Under the pieces are notes generated by a model. It worked only from the letters and a program-made list of their open reading frames with translations. It ran no database searches and was not told the DNA's origin. A program made the position numbers and the translations under genes. DNA of 64,000 bases from Panacibacter ginsenosidivorans (GTDB taxonomy: Bacteria > Bacteroidota > Bacteroidia > Chitinophagales > Chitinophagaceae): the NCBI RefSeq assembly GCF_007971225.1, contig NZ_CP042435.1, forward strand, positions 1,240,001-1,304,000, written 5' to 3'. This document shows positions 1 through 8,823 of the stretch, one piece after another (position 1 is the first letter of the stretch; each line of letters starts with the position of its first letter).

Positions 1-1001
1 ACGGAACCATCATTGGTCATCATCCAGGTACAGGTAATGATAATAAAAAAGATTGCGGATTTTATACACAGGAGCAAATTAAAGACATTGTAAAATATGC
101 TGCTGACCGCTACATCACCATCATTCCCGAAATTGAAATGCCTGGTCATGCATCTGCTGCAATTGCTGCATACCCGCAGCTGAGTTGCTTTCCGGATGAG
201 AACACTCCGATTGCAAAAGGCGTAAAATGGGCTGGCGATTCAACAGGCAAACAGGTACAACAAAGCTGGGGCGTTTACAGAGATGTGTTTGCACCAACAG
301 ATTATACCTTTCATTTTTTAGAAGATGTGCTTGATGAAGTGATGGAACTTTTCCCCTCAAAATATATTCACATTGGCGGCGATGAATGTCCAAAAGACAA
401 CTGGAAGCGTTCTGAATTTTGCCAGAATCTCATCAAAGAAAAAGATCTGAAAGATGAACATGGTTTGCAGAGTTATTTTATTGGCACTATAGAAAAATAT
501 TTGAACAGTAAAGGTCACAACATAATTGGCTGGGATGAAATTTTAGAAGGTGGTCTTGCGCCAAATGCAACGGTGATGAGCTGGCGCGGAGAAGCCGGTG
601 GCATACAAGCTGCAAAGGAACATCACAACGTTATCATGACGCCTACAACTTATGTTTACTTCGATTATTCGCAAACAAAAAAAGAAGACAGTCTTACCAT
701 TGGCGGATATCTACCACTTGAAACAGTGTACAACTACGAGCCTTTGCCAGTACAGCTTTCAGCCGATGAGCAACAGTATATAAAAGGTGTACAGGCAAAT
801 TTGTGGACGGAATATGTAACCAAACCTGTAAAAGTTGAATACATGGTATTTCCACGAATGGATGCGTTATGCGAAGTTGCATGGAGCGATAAAAGCAAAA
901 AGAATTGGACAGATTTTCAGCAACGTTTGCAAATGCAATACAAGCGCTACGATCTGTGGCATGTAAAGTATAATCCAAAAGGCATTAATAAAGGAGAATA
1001 A
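1..1001 (+). CDS. GH20 beta-N-acetylhexosaminidase, C-terminal part
   Basis: The reading frame is already open at base 3, so the N-terminus lies outside the window; about 332 residues are visible. Glycoside hydrolase family 20 enzymes remove terminal N-acetylglucosamine or N-acetylgalactosamine by substrate-assisted catalysis. The family's barrel is clear: the strand motif IPEIEMPGH at about bases 120-150, then HIGGDECPKDNW, whose catalytic Asp-Glu pair is encoded at 381-386, then WDEIL, MSWRGE and LWTEYV further on. The end is a normal TAA. The next gene is an amino-sugar deaminase on the same strand, which fits a chitooligosaccharide or glycan-breakdown role. Family assignment is very secure; exact substrate and the secretion signal cannot be judged from this fragment. 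Confidence 0.95.
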   Translation, partial: GTIIGHHPGTGNDNKKDCGFYTQEQIKDIVKYAADRYITIIPEIEMPGHASAAIAAYPQLSCFPDENTPIAKGVKWAGDSTGKQVQQSWGVYRDVFAPTDYTFHFLEDVLDEVMELFPSKYIHIGGDECPKDNWKRSEFCQNLIKEKDLKDEHGLQSYFIGTIEKYLNSKGHNIIGWDEILEGGLAPNATVMSWRGEAGGIQAAKEHHNVIMTPTTYVYFDYSQTKKEDSLTIGGYLPLETVYNYEPLPVQLSADEQQYIKGVQANLWTEYVTKPVKVEYMVFPRMDALCEVAWSDKSKKNWTDFQQRLQMQYKRYDLWHVKYNPKGINKGE

Positions 1002-1114
1002 AAAACCCTAAATCCACCTGAAGGGGACTTGCAAAGAACTTAAGGATTTAATTTGCGTTAATTGATTTTAAAAGAATATTATGAACTCAGGGATAGGATA
1101 AGAATGAGACTTTT

Positions 1115-1342
1115 ATTGCGTCGCACTCTTGTGCTATAACAATTCTATTCGATAATTAAAACACAGTTCTTAAAATAAAATCAAGACTTGTAATAATGTA
1201 TCGTGCTGAAAAAGATATAGAGATGATTTGGAATATGTAAGTTAATAAATGTCGCAGTGCACCGCTCCCTCTCCTCAAGGAGAGGGGGTTGGAGGGTGAG
1301 GTTGACGAATAAAGTTCCGAACGCACAAGTGAGTGACACAAC
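1115..1342. repeat. Dispersed intergenic repeat, inverted pair
   Basis: Left copy at 1115-1134 reads forward with two mismatches to GTTGCGTCGCACTCTTGTAC. Right copy at 1323-1342 is the reverse, subtype B form (GCACAAGTGAGTGACACAAC), followed by ACAGGCGATGCC-like tail to about 1352. The pair encloses the hairpin repeat at 1264-1302. Confidence 0.8.
1264..1302. repeat. CCCTCTCC/GGAGAGGG hairpin repeat
   Basis: CCCTCTCC and GGAGAGGG form a perfect 8-bp stem around TCAA at 1267-1286, followed by GGGTTGGAGGGTGAGG. From memory this resembles a short hairpin repeat found between genes in many bacterial genomes. Only this copy occurs in the window. Confidence 0.55.
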
Positions 1343-1420
1343 AGGCGATGCCAAGAAGAACAAACGCTGGTTACATAAAAATCACAAACGATTGCACAAC
1401 ATAAATTGTAAAGCAAACAA

Positions 1421-1428
1421 TATTTTTG
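1421..1428 (+). promoter_or_regulatory. Possible Bacteroidota -7 promoter element for nagB
   Basis: TATTTTTG matches the TAnnTTTG element of the primary sigma factor in Bacteroidota and lies 27 bases before the chosen ATG at 1456. A well-spaced TTG -33 element is not obvious, so support is moderate. Its position is one reason for rejecting the in-frame TTG at 1426 as the start. Confidence 0.35.
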
Positions 1429-1455
1429 CGCACTAATAATAAAACCAACAACAAC

Positions 1456-3360
1456 ATGAGCATGGTTGATTCATTTGAAAAAATTCCCTGCGAAATTTTT
1501 TCGAACGCTAAAGAAGGCTCCCGTTATGCAGCAAAAGAAATAGCTGCACTTATCAAAGAGAAACAATCGAAAGGAGAAAAATGTGTATTAGGGCTTGCTA
1601 CAGGTTCTACGCCAATAAGCATGTATGCAGAACTTGTGCGCATGCATAAAGAAGAGGGATTGAGTTTTAGAAATGTAATTACATTCAACCTCGATGAATA
1701 TTACCCGATAGATAAAGATGCTTACCAGAGTTACTGGAGCTTTATGCACAGGCATTTATTTGATCATATAGATATTGATAAAGCAAACATTCACATACCA
1801 AATGGTGAATTACCAAAAGAAGCGATCAAAGCGCATTGCATGGAATATGAGCAGATGATCGAAGATGCCGGTGGCATTGATTTACAGGTGCTCGGCATTG
1901 GCAATAACGGGCACATTGGTTTTAATGAACCCGGTTCGAGTATCTTTTCCAAAACACGTTTGATAAATCTTGACAACAGCACACGTGTTGCCAATTCAAG
2001 AGAGTTTCAAAACATAGCAAAAGTTCCAAGACTTGCCTTAACAATGGGCATCAGCACCATCATGAAATCAAAACGAATTATTTTGATGGCGTGGGGTTTT
2101 AAAGCACAGATCATTGCAAAAACAGTTGAAGGCGATGTAACAGAACAAGTGCCTGCAAGTATTTTGCAGCAACACAACAACTGCACTTTTGTACTCGAAG
2201 AAAATACAGCATCTGAACTAACAAGATTTAAGTCACCGTGGCTTACGGGTCAGATAGAATGGACGCCAAAGATGATCAAACGTGCTGTAGTAAATATGGC
2301 GTTGAAATTAGATAAACCTGTCTTGAGTTTAACAGCAGTTGATTATAATGAAAACGGTTTAGGTGATTTATTGGTTGAGCAGGGTGATGCGTATGAAATA
2401 AACCTGCAGGTATTTTATTTATTACGCGATAGCATTACAGGATGGCCGGGCGGTAAACCGGGTGCGGCATTACCAACACATCCGGAAAGAAGTGAGCCTT
2501 ATCCAAAACGCTGCATCATCTTCTCTCCTCATCCTGATGATGATATTATAAGTATGGGTGGCACATTCATGCGCTTGCACGACCAGGGGCACGAAGTGCA
2601 TGTGGCATATCAAACAAGCGGCAACATTGCAGTAACAGATGAATTTGTAACACGCTTTCTTGATTTTGCTGTAGGCTTTGAAGATATGTTTGGTATGGAT
2701 AAACACAAAAGTGAAAAGATACTTTCTGATGCTGATAAATTTCTTGCCGGCAAAAAGAAAAACCAGATGGATACGCCGGAGATCAGGAGTATCAAAGGTT
2801 TGATAAGAAGATGCGAAGCTAAAGCAACCTGCAAATATGTTGGCTTGCCTGAAGGAAGATGGCATTTTCAAAATCTGCCATTCTATGAAACAGGAACCAT
2901 TGAAAAGAAACCAATGGGTGAAGAAGATGTGATCGTTACCATGGAACTCTTACGCAAAATAAAACCGCACCAGGTGTATTGTGCAGGTGATCTTGCTGAT
3001 CCACATGGCACTCATAAAGTTTGCCTGGATATTGTGTTTGAAAGTTTGCGCCGCATAAAAGCTGCAGGGGATGATTGGGTGAAAGATTGCTGGGTTTGGT
3101 TGTATAAAGGTGCATGGCAGGAATGGGATATTGCCGATATTGAAATGGCAATTCCAATGAGTCCTGACCAGGTAATGAAAAAACGTTTTGGCATTTTTAT
3201 ACATCAATCTCAGAAAGATTCTGTTCCATTCCAGGGAACTGATCTAAGAGAATTCTGGCAACGCGCTGAAGACCGCAATGGCAATACTGCCGGGCTTTAT
3301 GCTTCGCTTGGTTTAACAAAATATGCAGCGATGGAGGCCTTTGTGAGATGGCATTATTGA
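1456..3360 (+). CDS. nagB: Glucosamine-6-phosphate deaminase fused to a PIG-L/LmbE-type domain
   Basis: This 634-residue protein has two parts. The N-terminal part is NagB, which converts glucosamine 6-phosphate to fructose 6-phosphate and ammonia: LGLATGSTP, FNLDEYY near residue 77 and GNNGHIGFNEPG at about 149-160. The C-terminal part is PIG-L/LmbE-like, with the zinc-binding PHPDDD near residues 358-363 and DPHGTHK towards the end; such domains remove N-acetyl groups from amino sugars. Ordinary NagB is about 260 residues, and this long form is typical of Bacteroidota. An upstream in-frame TTG at 1426 would add ten residues but overlaps a promoter-like element, so ATG 1456 is preferred. It follows a GH20 gene and is closed by a strong terminator. 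What the second domain does in these fusions is not settled. Confidence 0.93.
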   Translation: MSMVDSFEKIPCEIFSNAKEGSRYAAKEIAALIKEKQSKGEKCVLGLATGSTPISMYAELVRMHKEEGLSFRNVITFNLDEYYPIDKDAYQSYWSFMHRHLFDHIDIDKANIHIPNGELPKEAIKAHCMEYEQMIEDAGGIDLQVLGIGNNGHIGFNEPGSSIFSKTRLINLDNSTRVANSREFQNIAKVPRLALTMGISTIMKSKRIILMAWGFKAQIIAKTVEGDVTEQVPASILQQHNNCTFVLEENTASELTRFKSPWLTGQIEWTPKMIKRAVVNMALKLDKPVLSLTAVDYNENGLGDLLVEQGDAYEINLQVFYLLRDSITGWPGGKPGAALPTHPERSEPYPKRCIIFSPHPDDDIISMGGTFMRLHDQGHEVHVAYQTSGNIAVTDEFVTRFLDFAVGFEDMFGMDKHKSEKILSDADKFLAGKKKNQMDTPEIRSIKGLIRRCEAKATCKYVGLPEGRWHFQNLPFYETGTIEKKPMGEEDVIVTMELLRKIKPHQVYCAGDLADPHGTHKVCLDIVFESLRRIKAAGDDWVKDCWVWLYKGAWQEWDIADIEMAIPMSPDQVMKKRFGIFIHQSQKDSVPFQGTDLREFWQRAEDRNGNTAGLYASLGLTKYAAMEAFVRWHY

Positions 3361-3404
3361 TAAGAAACGTATAGCGTAATATCTTTAAAAGATACATAGA
3401 GTTT

Positions 3405-3446
3405 ACACCTGCAAAATATGCGCTTATATTTTGCAGGTGTTTTTAT
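3405..3446 (+). terminator. Rho-independent terminator after nagB
   Basis: ACACCTGCAAAATAT pairs perfectly with ATATTTTGCAGGTGT around a six-base loop, followed by TTTTATT. It lies 45 bases after the nagB stop. Confidence 0.85.
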
Positions 3447-3489
3447 TTGCACTAGTCTATAGACACATGCTGAAATAAATAATCCAACC

Positions 3490-3509
3490 GCACAAGAGTG
3501 CGACGCAAC
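3490..3509 (-). repeat. Dispersed intergenic repeat, subtype A, reverse copy
   Basis: GCACAAGAGTGCGACGCAAC, one mismatch to the core. The degenerate tail continues to about 3540 and ends in CAGCCGGGCT, so the full unit is about 51 bp. It lies between nagB and the dipeptidase gene. Confidence 0.85.
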
Positions 3510-3602
3510 GGCTGTTAAATACTTATTCTACAGCCGGGCTTAAAATATTTCTCAAAACACACTACATTCGCTGCACTCAATTTTTATTTAAAAATTTTTG
3601 AT

Positions 3603-4976
3603 ATGCAGGAATGGAAAGATTACCAGGCAGCAAATAAAGATCGTTTCTTAAATGAATTACTGGAACTGTTGCGTATACCAAGCGTAAGTGCACGCAGCGA
3701 ACATAAAGATGACATGCTACGCTGCGCGGAAGCAGTGAAAAAAAGCCTTCTTAATGCAGGTGCAGATAAAGCAGAAATCTATGCAACAAATGGTCACCCG
3801 GTTGTGTATGCTGAAAAATTTATTGATGCATCAAAGCCAACAGTGCTCGTATATGGGCACTACGATGTGCAACCGGCCGAGCCGCTGGAACTCTGGCACA
3901 GCGGGCCTTTTGAACCAACCATAAAAGATGGAAAAATTTTTGCACGAGGTGCATGCGATGACAAGGGCCAGTTTTACATGCATGTAAAAGCTTTGGAAAC
4001 TTTGGTGCAAACAAACTCACTACCGGTAAATATAAAATTCATTATTGAAGGTGAAGAAGAGATCGGCTCATCACATCTCGCAGATTTTGTAAAACAAAAT
4101 AAAGCCTTGCTAAAAGCTGATGTAATCCTTATCAGCGATACCGCGATGATCAGCATTGATACACCAAGTATTGATGTTGGCGTGCGTGGGCTTACCTATG
4201 TTGAGATTGAAGTTACCGGACCAAACCGTGATCTGCATAGCGGTGTGTATGGTGGCGCAGTAGCAAACCCCATCACCATTCTTGCAAAGATGATCGCAAG
4301 CCTGCATGATGGAGATAATCATATAACCATTCCCGGTTTTTATGACGATGTTGTTGAGTCTTCAGCAGCAGAAAGAGCCGAACTTGCCAAAGCACCATTC
4401 GATGAAGAAGAATATAAAAAAGATCTTGAGGTAAATGCACTGTGGGGTGAGAAAGGTTATACTGCAAATGAACGCACCGGTATTCGTCCAACACTTGAAA
4501 TAAATGGTATATGGGGCGGTTATATAGGCGAAGGTTCAAAAACAGTATTGCCTTCAAAAGCTTATGCAAAGATCAGTTGCCGTTTGGTGCCCAATCAAAA
4601 AAGTGCACCAATGGAAAAATTACTCATCGATCATTTGTATAAAATTGCGCCGCCTTATGTGCAGGTAAAAGTTACTCCGCATCATGGCGGAGATCCTTAT
4701 ATGACGCCAGTTGACAGTATTGAATACAAAGCTGCATCAAAAGCGATTGAAGCAACCTTTGGCAAGCCACCTATTCCTGTACGTGGTGGCGGAAGCATTC
4801 CTATCACAGCATTGTTTGAAAGTGAGTTGGGTTGCAAAGTCGTGTTCCTTGGTTTTGGTTTAGATAGCGACAACCTGCATAGTCCGAATGAAAAATATGA
4901 CATCGTAAATTTCTATAAAGGCATTGAAACCATTCCATACTTTCATAAGTTTTATGCAGAAATGAAATTGAGTTGA
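3603..4976 (+). CDS. M20 family dipeptidase
   Basis: A 457-residue cytosolic metallopeptidase of the M20 family, closest in style to the carnosinase/CNDP dipeptidase group. The two-zinc site is complete by motif: His86 in YGHYDVQP, Asp119 in GACDDKGQ, Glu151-Glu152 in IEGEEEIGS, Asp179 in ISDTAM and His426 in NLHSPNEKYD. The lid/dimerisation domain sits between roughly residues 200 and 370. There is no signal peptide, so it probably hydrolyses dipeptides from uptake or turnover. It stands alone, with a repeat copy on each side and a two-way terminator after it. Family is secure; preferred dipeptide is unknown. Confidence 0.94.
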   Translation: MQEWKDYQAANKDRFLNELLELLRIPSVSARSEHKDDMLRCAEAVKKSLLNAGADKAEIYATNGHPVVYAEKFIDASKPTVLVYGHYDVQPAEPLELWHSGPFEPTIKDGKIFARGACDDKGQFYMHVKALETLVQTNSLPVNIKFIIEGEEEIGSSHLADFVKQNKALLKADVILISDTAMISIDTPSIDVGVRGLTYVEIEVTGPNRDLHSGVYGGAVANPITILAKMIASLHDGDNHITIPGFYDDVVESSAAERAELAKAPFDEEEYKKDLEVNALWGEKGYTANERTGIRPTLEINGIWGGYIGEGSKTVLPSKAYAKISCRLVPNQKSAPMEKLLIDHLYKIAPPYVQVKVTPHHGGDPYMTPVDSIEYKAASKAIEATFGKPPIPVRGGGSIPITALFESELGCKVVFLGFGLDSDNLHSPNEKYDIVNFYKGIETIPYFHKFYAEMKLS

Positions 4977-5059
4977 GAATTGATAATTGACAGTTTATAG
5001 TTTGAAGTAATAGAAGTGATTTTTTATGAACCAGTCTGTAATGCTACTATTAAACTCCT

Positions 5060-5079
5060 GTTGCGTCGCACACTTGTAC
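5060..5079 (+). repeat. Dispersed intergenic repeat, forward copy
   Basis: GTTGCGTCGCACACTTGTAC, one mismatch to the core. Its degenerate left tail starts near 5025. It sits between the dipeptidase stop and the terminator at 5106-5136. Confidence 0.85.
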
Positions 5080-5105
5080 ATTCATGTCATCGAGCAACAA
5101 ATAAA

Positions 5106-5136
5106 AAAGCCCTGCACTAAACTGCGGGGCTTTCTA
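5106..5136. terminator. Bidirectional terminator
   Basis: AGCCCTGC pairs with GCGGGGCT (one G-T pair) around an eight-base loop, with an A-run on the left and TTTCTATT on the right. It can serve both the rightward dipeptidase gene and the leftward macro-domain gene. Confidence 0.75.
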
Positions 5137-5155
5137 TTATTATTAAAAGTTTAAT

Positions 5156-5683
5156 CTAACTCGCCGACTCCAATATCTGCATATATAAATTGTAGTTCTC
5201 TTCATCAAAGCATACAAAAATAATTTCTTTCAGTGCACCATAATTGTTATCTATAAAACTGCGCACTGCAGCCACAGCAACATTAGCAGCCTGCGCTTTT
5301 GGATAACCATATATACCCGTACTAATATTAGGAAAAGCAATAGAATGTAAACCATTTTCTTTCGCAAGCCGCAAACTGTTTGTATAACAATTGGCCAACA
5401 AAAAAGGCTCATTATGCTGCCCGCCGTTCCATACGGGCCCCACTGTATGAATTACTTTTTTTGCAGGTAATCTTCCTGCTGTTGTTATTACTGCTTCGCC
5501 TGTTTTACAGCCACCCTGCCTGTCTCTTATTTCTACGCACTCCGCAAGAATGCCGGGCCCTCCGGCCCTGTGTATTGCACCGTCAACTCCTCCTCCGCCC
5601 ATTAAAGAGCTATTAGCAGCATTTACAATTGCATCAACTGGTTGTTTGGTAATATCTCCATGTATGATGGTGATTTTTGTCAT
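5156..5683 (-). CDS. Macro domain ADP-ribose-processing protein (YmdB/MacroD type)
   Basis: The whole 175-residue protein is one macro domain. These proteins bind ADP-ribose and, in the YmdB/MacroD group, hydrolyse O-acetyl-ADP-ribose or remove ADP-ribose from proteins. The markers are the N-terminal [19 protein letters not shown], the glycine-rich [15 protein letters not shown], and the phosphate-loop [12 protein letters not shown]. The length equals the family norm and there is no signal peptide, so it acts in the cytosol. It reads leftwards ahead of the two-way terminator and follows the methyltransferase gene on the same strand after 67 bases, so the two DNA-repair or nucleotide-stress genes may share a transcript. 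The domain is certain; the exact reaction is inferred. Confidence 0.94.
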   Translation of the reverse strand: MTKITIIHGDITKQPVDAIVNAANSSLMGGGGVDGAIHRAGGPGILAECVEIRDRQGGCKTGEAVITTAGRLPAKKVIHTVGPVWNGGQHNEPFLLANCYTNSLRLAKENGLHSIAFPNISTGIYGYPKAQAANVAVAAVRSFIDNNYGALKEIIFVCFDEENYNLYMQILESAS

Positions 5684-5750
5684 GGTTAACTCCGTGGAGT
5701 AATAAAATAAGGTTAGTGAAATATAATTCCCCGGGGATCAGAAGGTTTCT

Positions 5751-6296
5751 TTAAAACAAAGTTTGTATACCATGTATTATCCTGAATTCATGCTGCAGCA
5801 GCCATTTCTTTCTCCACAATCCTCCACCATAACCGGTAAGGCTTTTATCACTTCCAATAACACGATGACAGGGAACTACTATGGCAATTTTATTTTTACC
5901 ATTAGTAGAAGCAACTGCACGAATGGCCTTCACATCGCCAAGTTTTTTGGCCTGGTCAAGGTAACTGATAGTCTTACCAAAAGGGATATGTAACAACTCG
6001 CCCCACACACGTTGCTGAAACTCTGTGCCTTCCTGGTGCACGGGCAGGTCGAATACCCTGCGTTTGCCATTAAAAAATTCTATTAGCTGCTCCGTACATT
6101 GATGTATAATATCGCTTACGCCAGGCTCACCATAAGAGATACTTTCTTTATTATCAACAAAGCTTAGCTCGGCAATATAATGATCTGTACCTCCAATCTT
6201 AAGCAGGCCCAGCGGGCTTTGATAATAAGTATAATACAGGGACGGCAGGTTTTGGTTACCCTGTTGCGGCTGACTTATGGAGGTTTTATCTGGCAT
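5751..6296 (-). CDS. ogt: Methylated-DNA--protein-cysteine methyltransferase
   Basis: A 181-residue suicide repair protein that moves the alkyl group from O6-alkylguanine (or O4-alkylthymine) in DNA to its own cysteine. The active-site motif VPCHRVIG places the acceptor at Cys143, with GTEFQQRVWGELLHIPFGKT before it as the helix-turn-helix region and the GYGGGLWRKKWLLQHE end that is usual for Ogt/MGMT proteins. The N-terminal 85 residues form the small ribonuclease H-like domain. The length matches the family. It lies just upstream of, and on the same strand as, the macro-domain gene. Confidence 0.95.
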   Translation of the reverse strand: MPDKTSISQPQQGNQNLPSLYYTYYQSPLGLLKIGGTDHYIAELSFVDNKESISYGEPGVSDIIHQCTEQLIEFFNGKRRVFDLPVHQEGTEFQQRVWGELLHIPFGKTISYLDQAKKLGDVKAIRAVASTNGKNKIAIVVPCHRVIGSDKSLTGYGGGLWRKKWLLQHEFRIIHGIQTLF

Positions 6297-6411
6297 ATGC
6301 AGGAGTGAAAGTTAATTATTTTTTTACAGTAAATAACTACAGATAAATTCAAAGCTCAATTTTATTTTTGACTGCGTTATTTAAACTTGCACCTTTAATA
6401 AAAATTTGGAG

Positions 6412-6831
6412 ATGCAGATAGCTATCATCAACGGGCCCAACCTCAATTTATTAGGCAAAAGAGAGCCGGGCATATACGGCAGTACTTCTTTTGAAGAATA
6501 TTTTGTTGGGCTGCAGGCTATGTTTCCTGCTGTATCTTTTCACTATTTCCAGAGCAATGTGGAAGGTGAACTTATTAATGAAATACAGCGCGTTGGCTTT
6601 TCTTACGATGGTATTGTCATTAATCCCGGTGGCTATACACATACTTCCATAGCACTAGGCGATGCGATTGCCGCTATTACTACGCCGGTTGTTGAAGTGC
6701 ACGTCAGTAATGTACATGCAAGAGAAGACTTTAGAAAAATATCGCATGTTTCAGCAAAAGCCAAAGGCACTATTGCCGGTCTGGGATTAATGGGTTACGA
6801 ACTGGCAGTGCGTGCATTGATAGAAAAATAA
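6412..6831 (+). CDS. aroQ: 3-Dehydroquinate dehydratase, type II
   Basis: A 139-residue enzyme of the shikimate pathway that dehydrates 3-dehydroquinate to 3-dehydroshikimate; type II enzymes form dodecamers. The motifs are complete: NGPNLNLLGKREPGIYG with catalytic Tyr22, the QSNVEGELI segment, INPGGYTHTSIALGDAI, and EVHVSNVHAREDFR with catalytic His97. An upstream in-frame TTG at 6406 would add two residues, but ATG 6412 gives the usual family N-terminus. The gene is divergent from the methyltransferase gene and has no other shikimate genes nearby. Confidence 0.97.
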   Translation: MQIAIINGPNLNLLGKREPGIYGSTSFEEYFVGLQAMFPAVSFHYFQSNVEGELINEIQRVGFSYDGIVINPGGYTHTSIALGDAIAAITTPVVEVHVSNVHAREDFRKISHVSAKAKGTIAGLGLMGYELAVRALIEK

Positions 6832-6866
6832 TTTTGAGTCCGGCTTTTGAATATTAATTAAGCATT

Positions 6867-7053
6867 GTTGCGTCGCACTCTTGTACGCTTTGTTATCTTA
6901 CAAGCAAAAAGCAATCATATTTTTAACTTCTTTACCACCTTTTTATACAATCCCGGTTTTTAAAATGCGTTTATTAACAAGATGCCGGTTGTGTTCTTTT
7001 GTACTTTTGTCAAGGCTGAGTAATGAATAAAATGTACAAGAGTGCGACGCAAG
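6867..7053. repeat. Dispersed intergenic repeat, inverted pair
   Basis: Left copy at 6867-6886 is the perfect core GTTGCGTCGCACTCTTGTAC with a tail beginning near 6837. Right copy at 7034-7053 is the reverse form with only its last base changed. The right copy lies inside an in-frame upstream extension of the next gene, which argues against that extension being coding. Confidence 0.88.
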
Positions 7054-7106
7054 TAAAGATCAATAGTAGTAATACAGCCTGGTTCAAAAAAATAAAAATA
7101 TTTGTA

Positions 7107-7781
7107 ATGCGTGGGATCGTTTTTGTTTGTTTGATTTTTAGTTTATCATCTTTTGGCCAATACAAAAGTTTTGTTATTGGCGTAAAAGGCGATACGCTTA
7201 ACATTGTAGACAATGCTGGTCTTAAGCAGGGCCGCTGGGTTATAAAAGTTGATGCTTTACGTGGTGAGCCGGGCTATGAAGAAGAAGGCTATTTTAAAGA
7301 TGACAAAAGAGATGGTATCTGGAGAAAGTACAGCACCATGGGTGACCTGCAGGCTATTGAAAGTTACAGGTTTGGATTCAAAGATGGCAAATCCACTTAT
7401 TATACTGTGTATGGTATGTTGCGGGAAGAAAGCTGGAAAGCCGTAGATCCTAAAAATCCTTATGATACTATTGATGTGCCGGATCTTCATTCTGATGTTG
7501 TTTATCGCCGCCTTGTAAAACTGGAAGGCACTACTTATAAGCATGGCACCTGGAATTATTACAATCCACAAACAGGCATGATAACCAAGACAGAAGATTA
7601 TGTGCTGGATAAACTGGTGACCAGCAAAAAAAGTAATCCCTTTGCGATAGACAGCAGTTCAACCGCATCAAATGATACTACGAAGGTTCTTCCCAAACCA
7701 AAGGAAGTACTGGATTATGAAAAGAAGAATTCTAAAAAGAAAAAGATAAAAGTAAGGGATGGTGCAACAGGAGTGCCATAA
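7107..7781 (+). CDS. Secreted YwqK/MORN-repeat-like protein
   Basis: The 224-residue protein starts with an apparent signal peptide (MRGIVFVCLIFSLSSFGQ) and then has MORN-like beta-hairpin repeats, such as GRWVIKV, EEGYFKDDKRDGIWRKY, FGFKDGKSTYY and YKHGTWNYYNP. In Bacteroidota such proteins are often named YwqK family antitoxins, but no toxin partner is seen and the signal peptide argues for an envelope role. The basic C-terminus is rich in lysine. The frame also opens at ATG 7023, but the first 28 codons then run through a copy of the dispersed repeat, so ATG 7107 is preferred. Function is unknown. Confidence 0.75.
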   Translation: MRGIVFVCLIFSLSSFGQYKSFVIGVKGDTLNIVDNAGLKQGRWVIKVDALRGEPGYEEEGYFKDDKRDGIWRKYSTMGDLQAIESYRFGFKDGKSTYYTVYGMLREESWKAVDPKNPYDTIDVPDLHSDVVYRRLVKLEGTTYKHGTWNYYNPQTGMITKTEDYVLDKLVTSKKSNPFAIDSSSTASNDTTKVLPKPKEVLDYEKKNSKKKKIKVRDGATGVP

Positions 7782-7802
7782 CAGAAATGATAAAAATATC
7801 AG

Positions 7803-7828
7803 AACCCGCTACAAGCGGGTTTTTTATT
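7803..7828 (+). terminator. Rho-independent terminator
   Basis: ACCCGCT and AGCGGGT form a stem around ACA, followed by a T-run, 22 bases after the stop of the MORN-like gene. Confidence 0.85.
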
Positions 7829-7879
7829 TCTTGGTCCAAACACAGGGCAAATCATTCTAACCATTCATCAAAATTTTAA

Positions 7880-7909
7880 TTGTCAGAAAAAATATTTTAT
7901 ATAAATTTG
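7880..7909 (+). promoter_or_regulatory. Bacteroidota-type promoter for the SPFH gene
   Basis: TTG at 7880-7882, a 19-base spacer and TAAATTTG at 7902-7909 give an exact fit to the TTG-N19-TAnnTTTG primary sigma promoter of Bacteroidota. Transcription would start about 7916, leaving a short A+T-rich leader before ATG 7939. Confidence 0.6.
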
Positions 7910-7938
7910 ATATCAAAATAATATCAAAACAACATTAT

Positions 7939-8811
7939 ATGGAAAAGATCATAAAACCCGTTTCAGGGTTTCTCACCTTGCTTATCGGCTTGTTGTTAAT
8001 GGGTTTTTCGGTTTATTGTTTTGCAAATGGTATGACCGATTATGGACCCTCTCCTCTTTTTTTCGTAGGTTTTATTTGCATAATCGCAGCCGTATTTCTT
8101 TTTAAAGGACTTATTATCATTAATCCAAACCAGTCGAGTGTCTGCACTTTCTTTGGTAAGTATGTTGGCACCATTAAAGAAAATGGTTTGCTGTTTGTAA
8201 ACCCGTTTTACAGTAAGCAAAAACTTTCGTTGCGCGCCAACAATTTTGAGAGCACCAAACTAAAGGTGAATGATAAAATGGGTAACCCAATTGAAATCGC
8301 AGCAGTTATTGTTTGGCAGGTTGCTAATACTTACCGTGCAGCATTTGAAGTAACCAATTATGACCAGTATGTAAAAACACAAAGCGAATCTGCCGTTCGG
8401 CATTTGGCAACTTCTTGTCCTTACGATGAAATGGAAGAAGCAGGTGCAGAAATTACATTACGCAATGGTGGCGATAAAGTGAATGAAATGCTGGAACACG
8501 AATTGAATGCAAGGTTATCGGCTGCTGGTATTACTGTATTAGAAGCAAGGATCAGCCATCTTGCTTATGCACCAGAAATTGCAGGCGCCATGCTGCAACG
8601 TCAGCAGGCAACCGCTATTGTTGCAGCACGTTTTAAAATTGTGGAAGGTGCTGTAGGAATGGTAGAACTTGCACTGGAGCAATTAAGTAAAAAACAAATT
8701 GTGCATTTGGATGAAGAAAAGAAAGCCGCCATGGTAAGTAATCTTATGGTAGTGCTTTGTGGTGAAAAAGCTGCAACACCTGTATTGAATACCGGCACCT
8801 TGTATCAATAA
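7939..8811 (+). CDS. SPFH/band 7 membrane protein
   Basis: A 290-residue protein with two N-terminal membrane segments (about residues 8-30 and 38-60) followed by an SPFH domain: NQSSVCTFFGKYVGT, LLFVNPFYSKQKLSLR and FESTKLKVNDKMGNP. The C-terminal half is a helical segment rich in Glu and Ala, as in stomatin-like proteins that oligomerise on the membrane. SPFH proteins organise membrane microdomains and often hold partner proteases. It probably shares a transcript with the small ribbon-helix-helix gene 12 bases downstream, a pairing I recall from other Bacteroidota. A second SPFH protein lies 1 kb further on. Confidence 0.9.
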   Translation: MEKIIKPVSGFLTLLIGLLLMGFSVYCFANGMTDYGPSPLFFVGFICIIAAVFLFKGLIIINPNQSSVCTFFGKYVGTIKENGLLFVNPFYSKQKLSLRANNFESTKLKVNDKMGNPIEIAAVIVWQVANTYRAAFEVTNYDQYVKTQSESAVRHLATSCPYDEMEEAGAEITLRNGGDKVNEMLEHELNARLSAAGITVLEARISHLAYAPEIAGAMLQRQQATAIVAARFKIVEGAVGMVELALEQLSKKQIVHLDEEKKAAMVSNLMVVLCGEKAATPVLNTGTLYQ

Positions 8812-8823
8812 AGAAAAAAGCTG

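Larger units (their letters stand above)
1002..1455. other. Intergenic region with two repeat types
   Basis: No gene is seen. The gap holds an inverted pair of the dispersed 20-base repeat (1115-1134 and 1323-1342), a separate hairpin repeat at 1264-1302, and the likely promoter of the NagB gene near its right end. Confidence 0.6.

Noticed and set aside
7107-7781. YwqK-type antitoxin
   Set aside because: Although MORN-like proteins are often given that name, there is a signal peptide and no toxin gene nearby, so the name would mislead.
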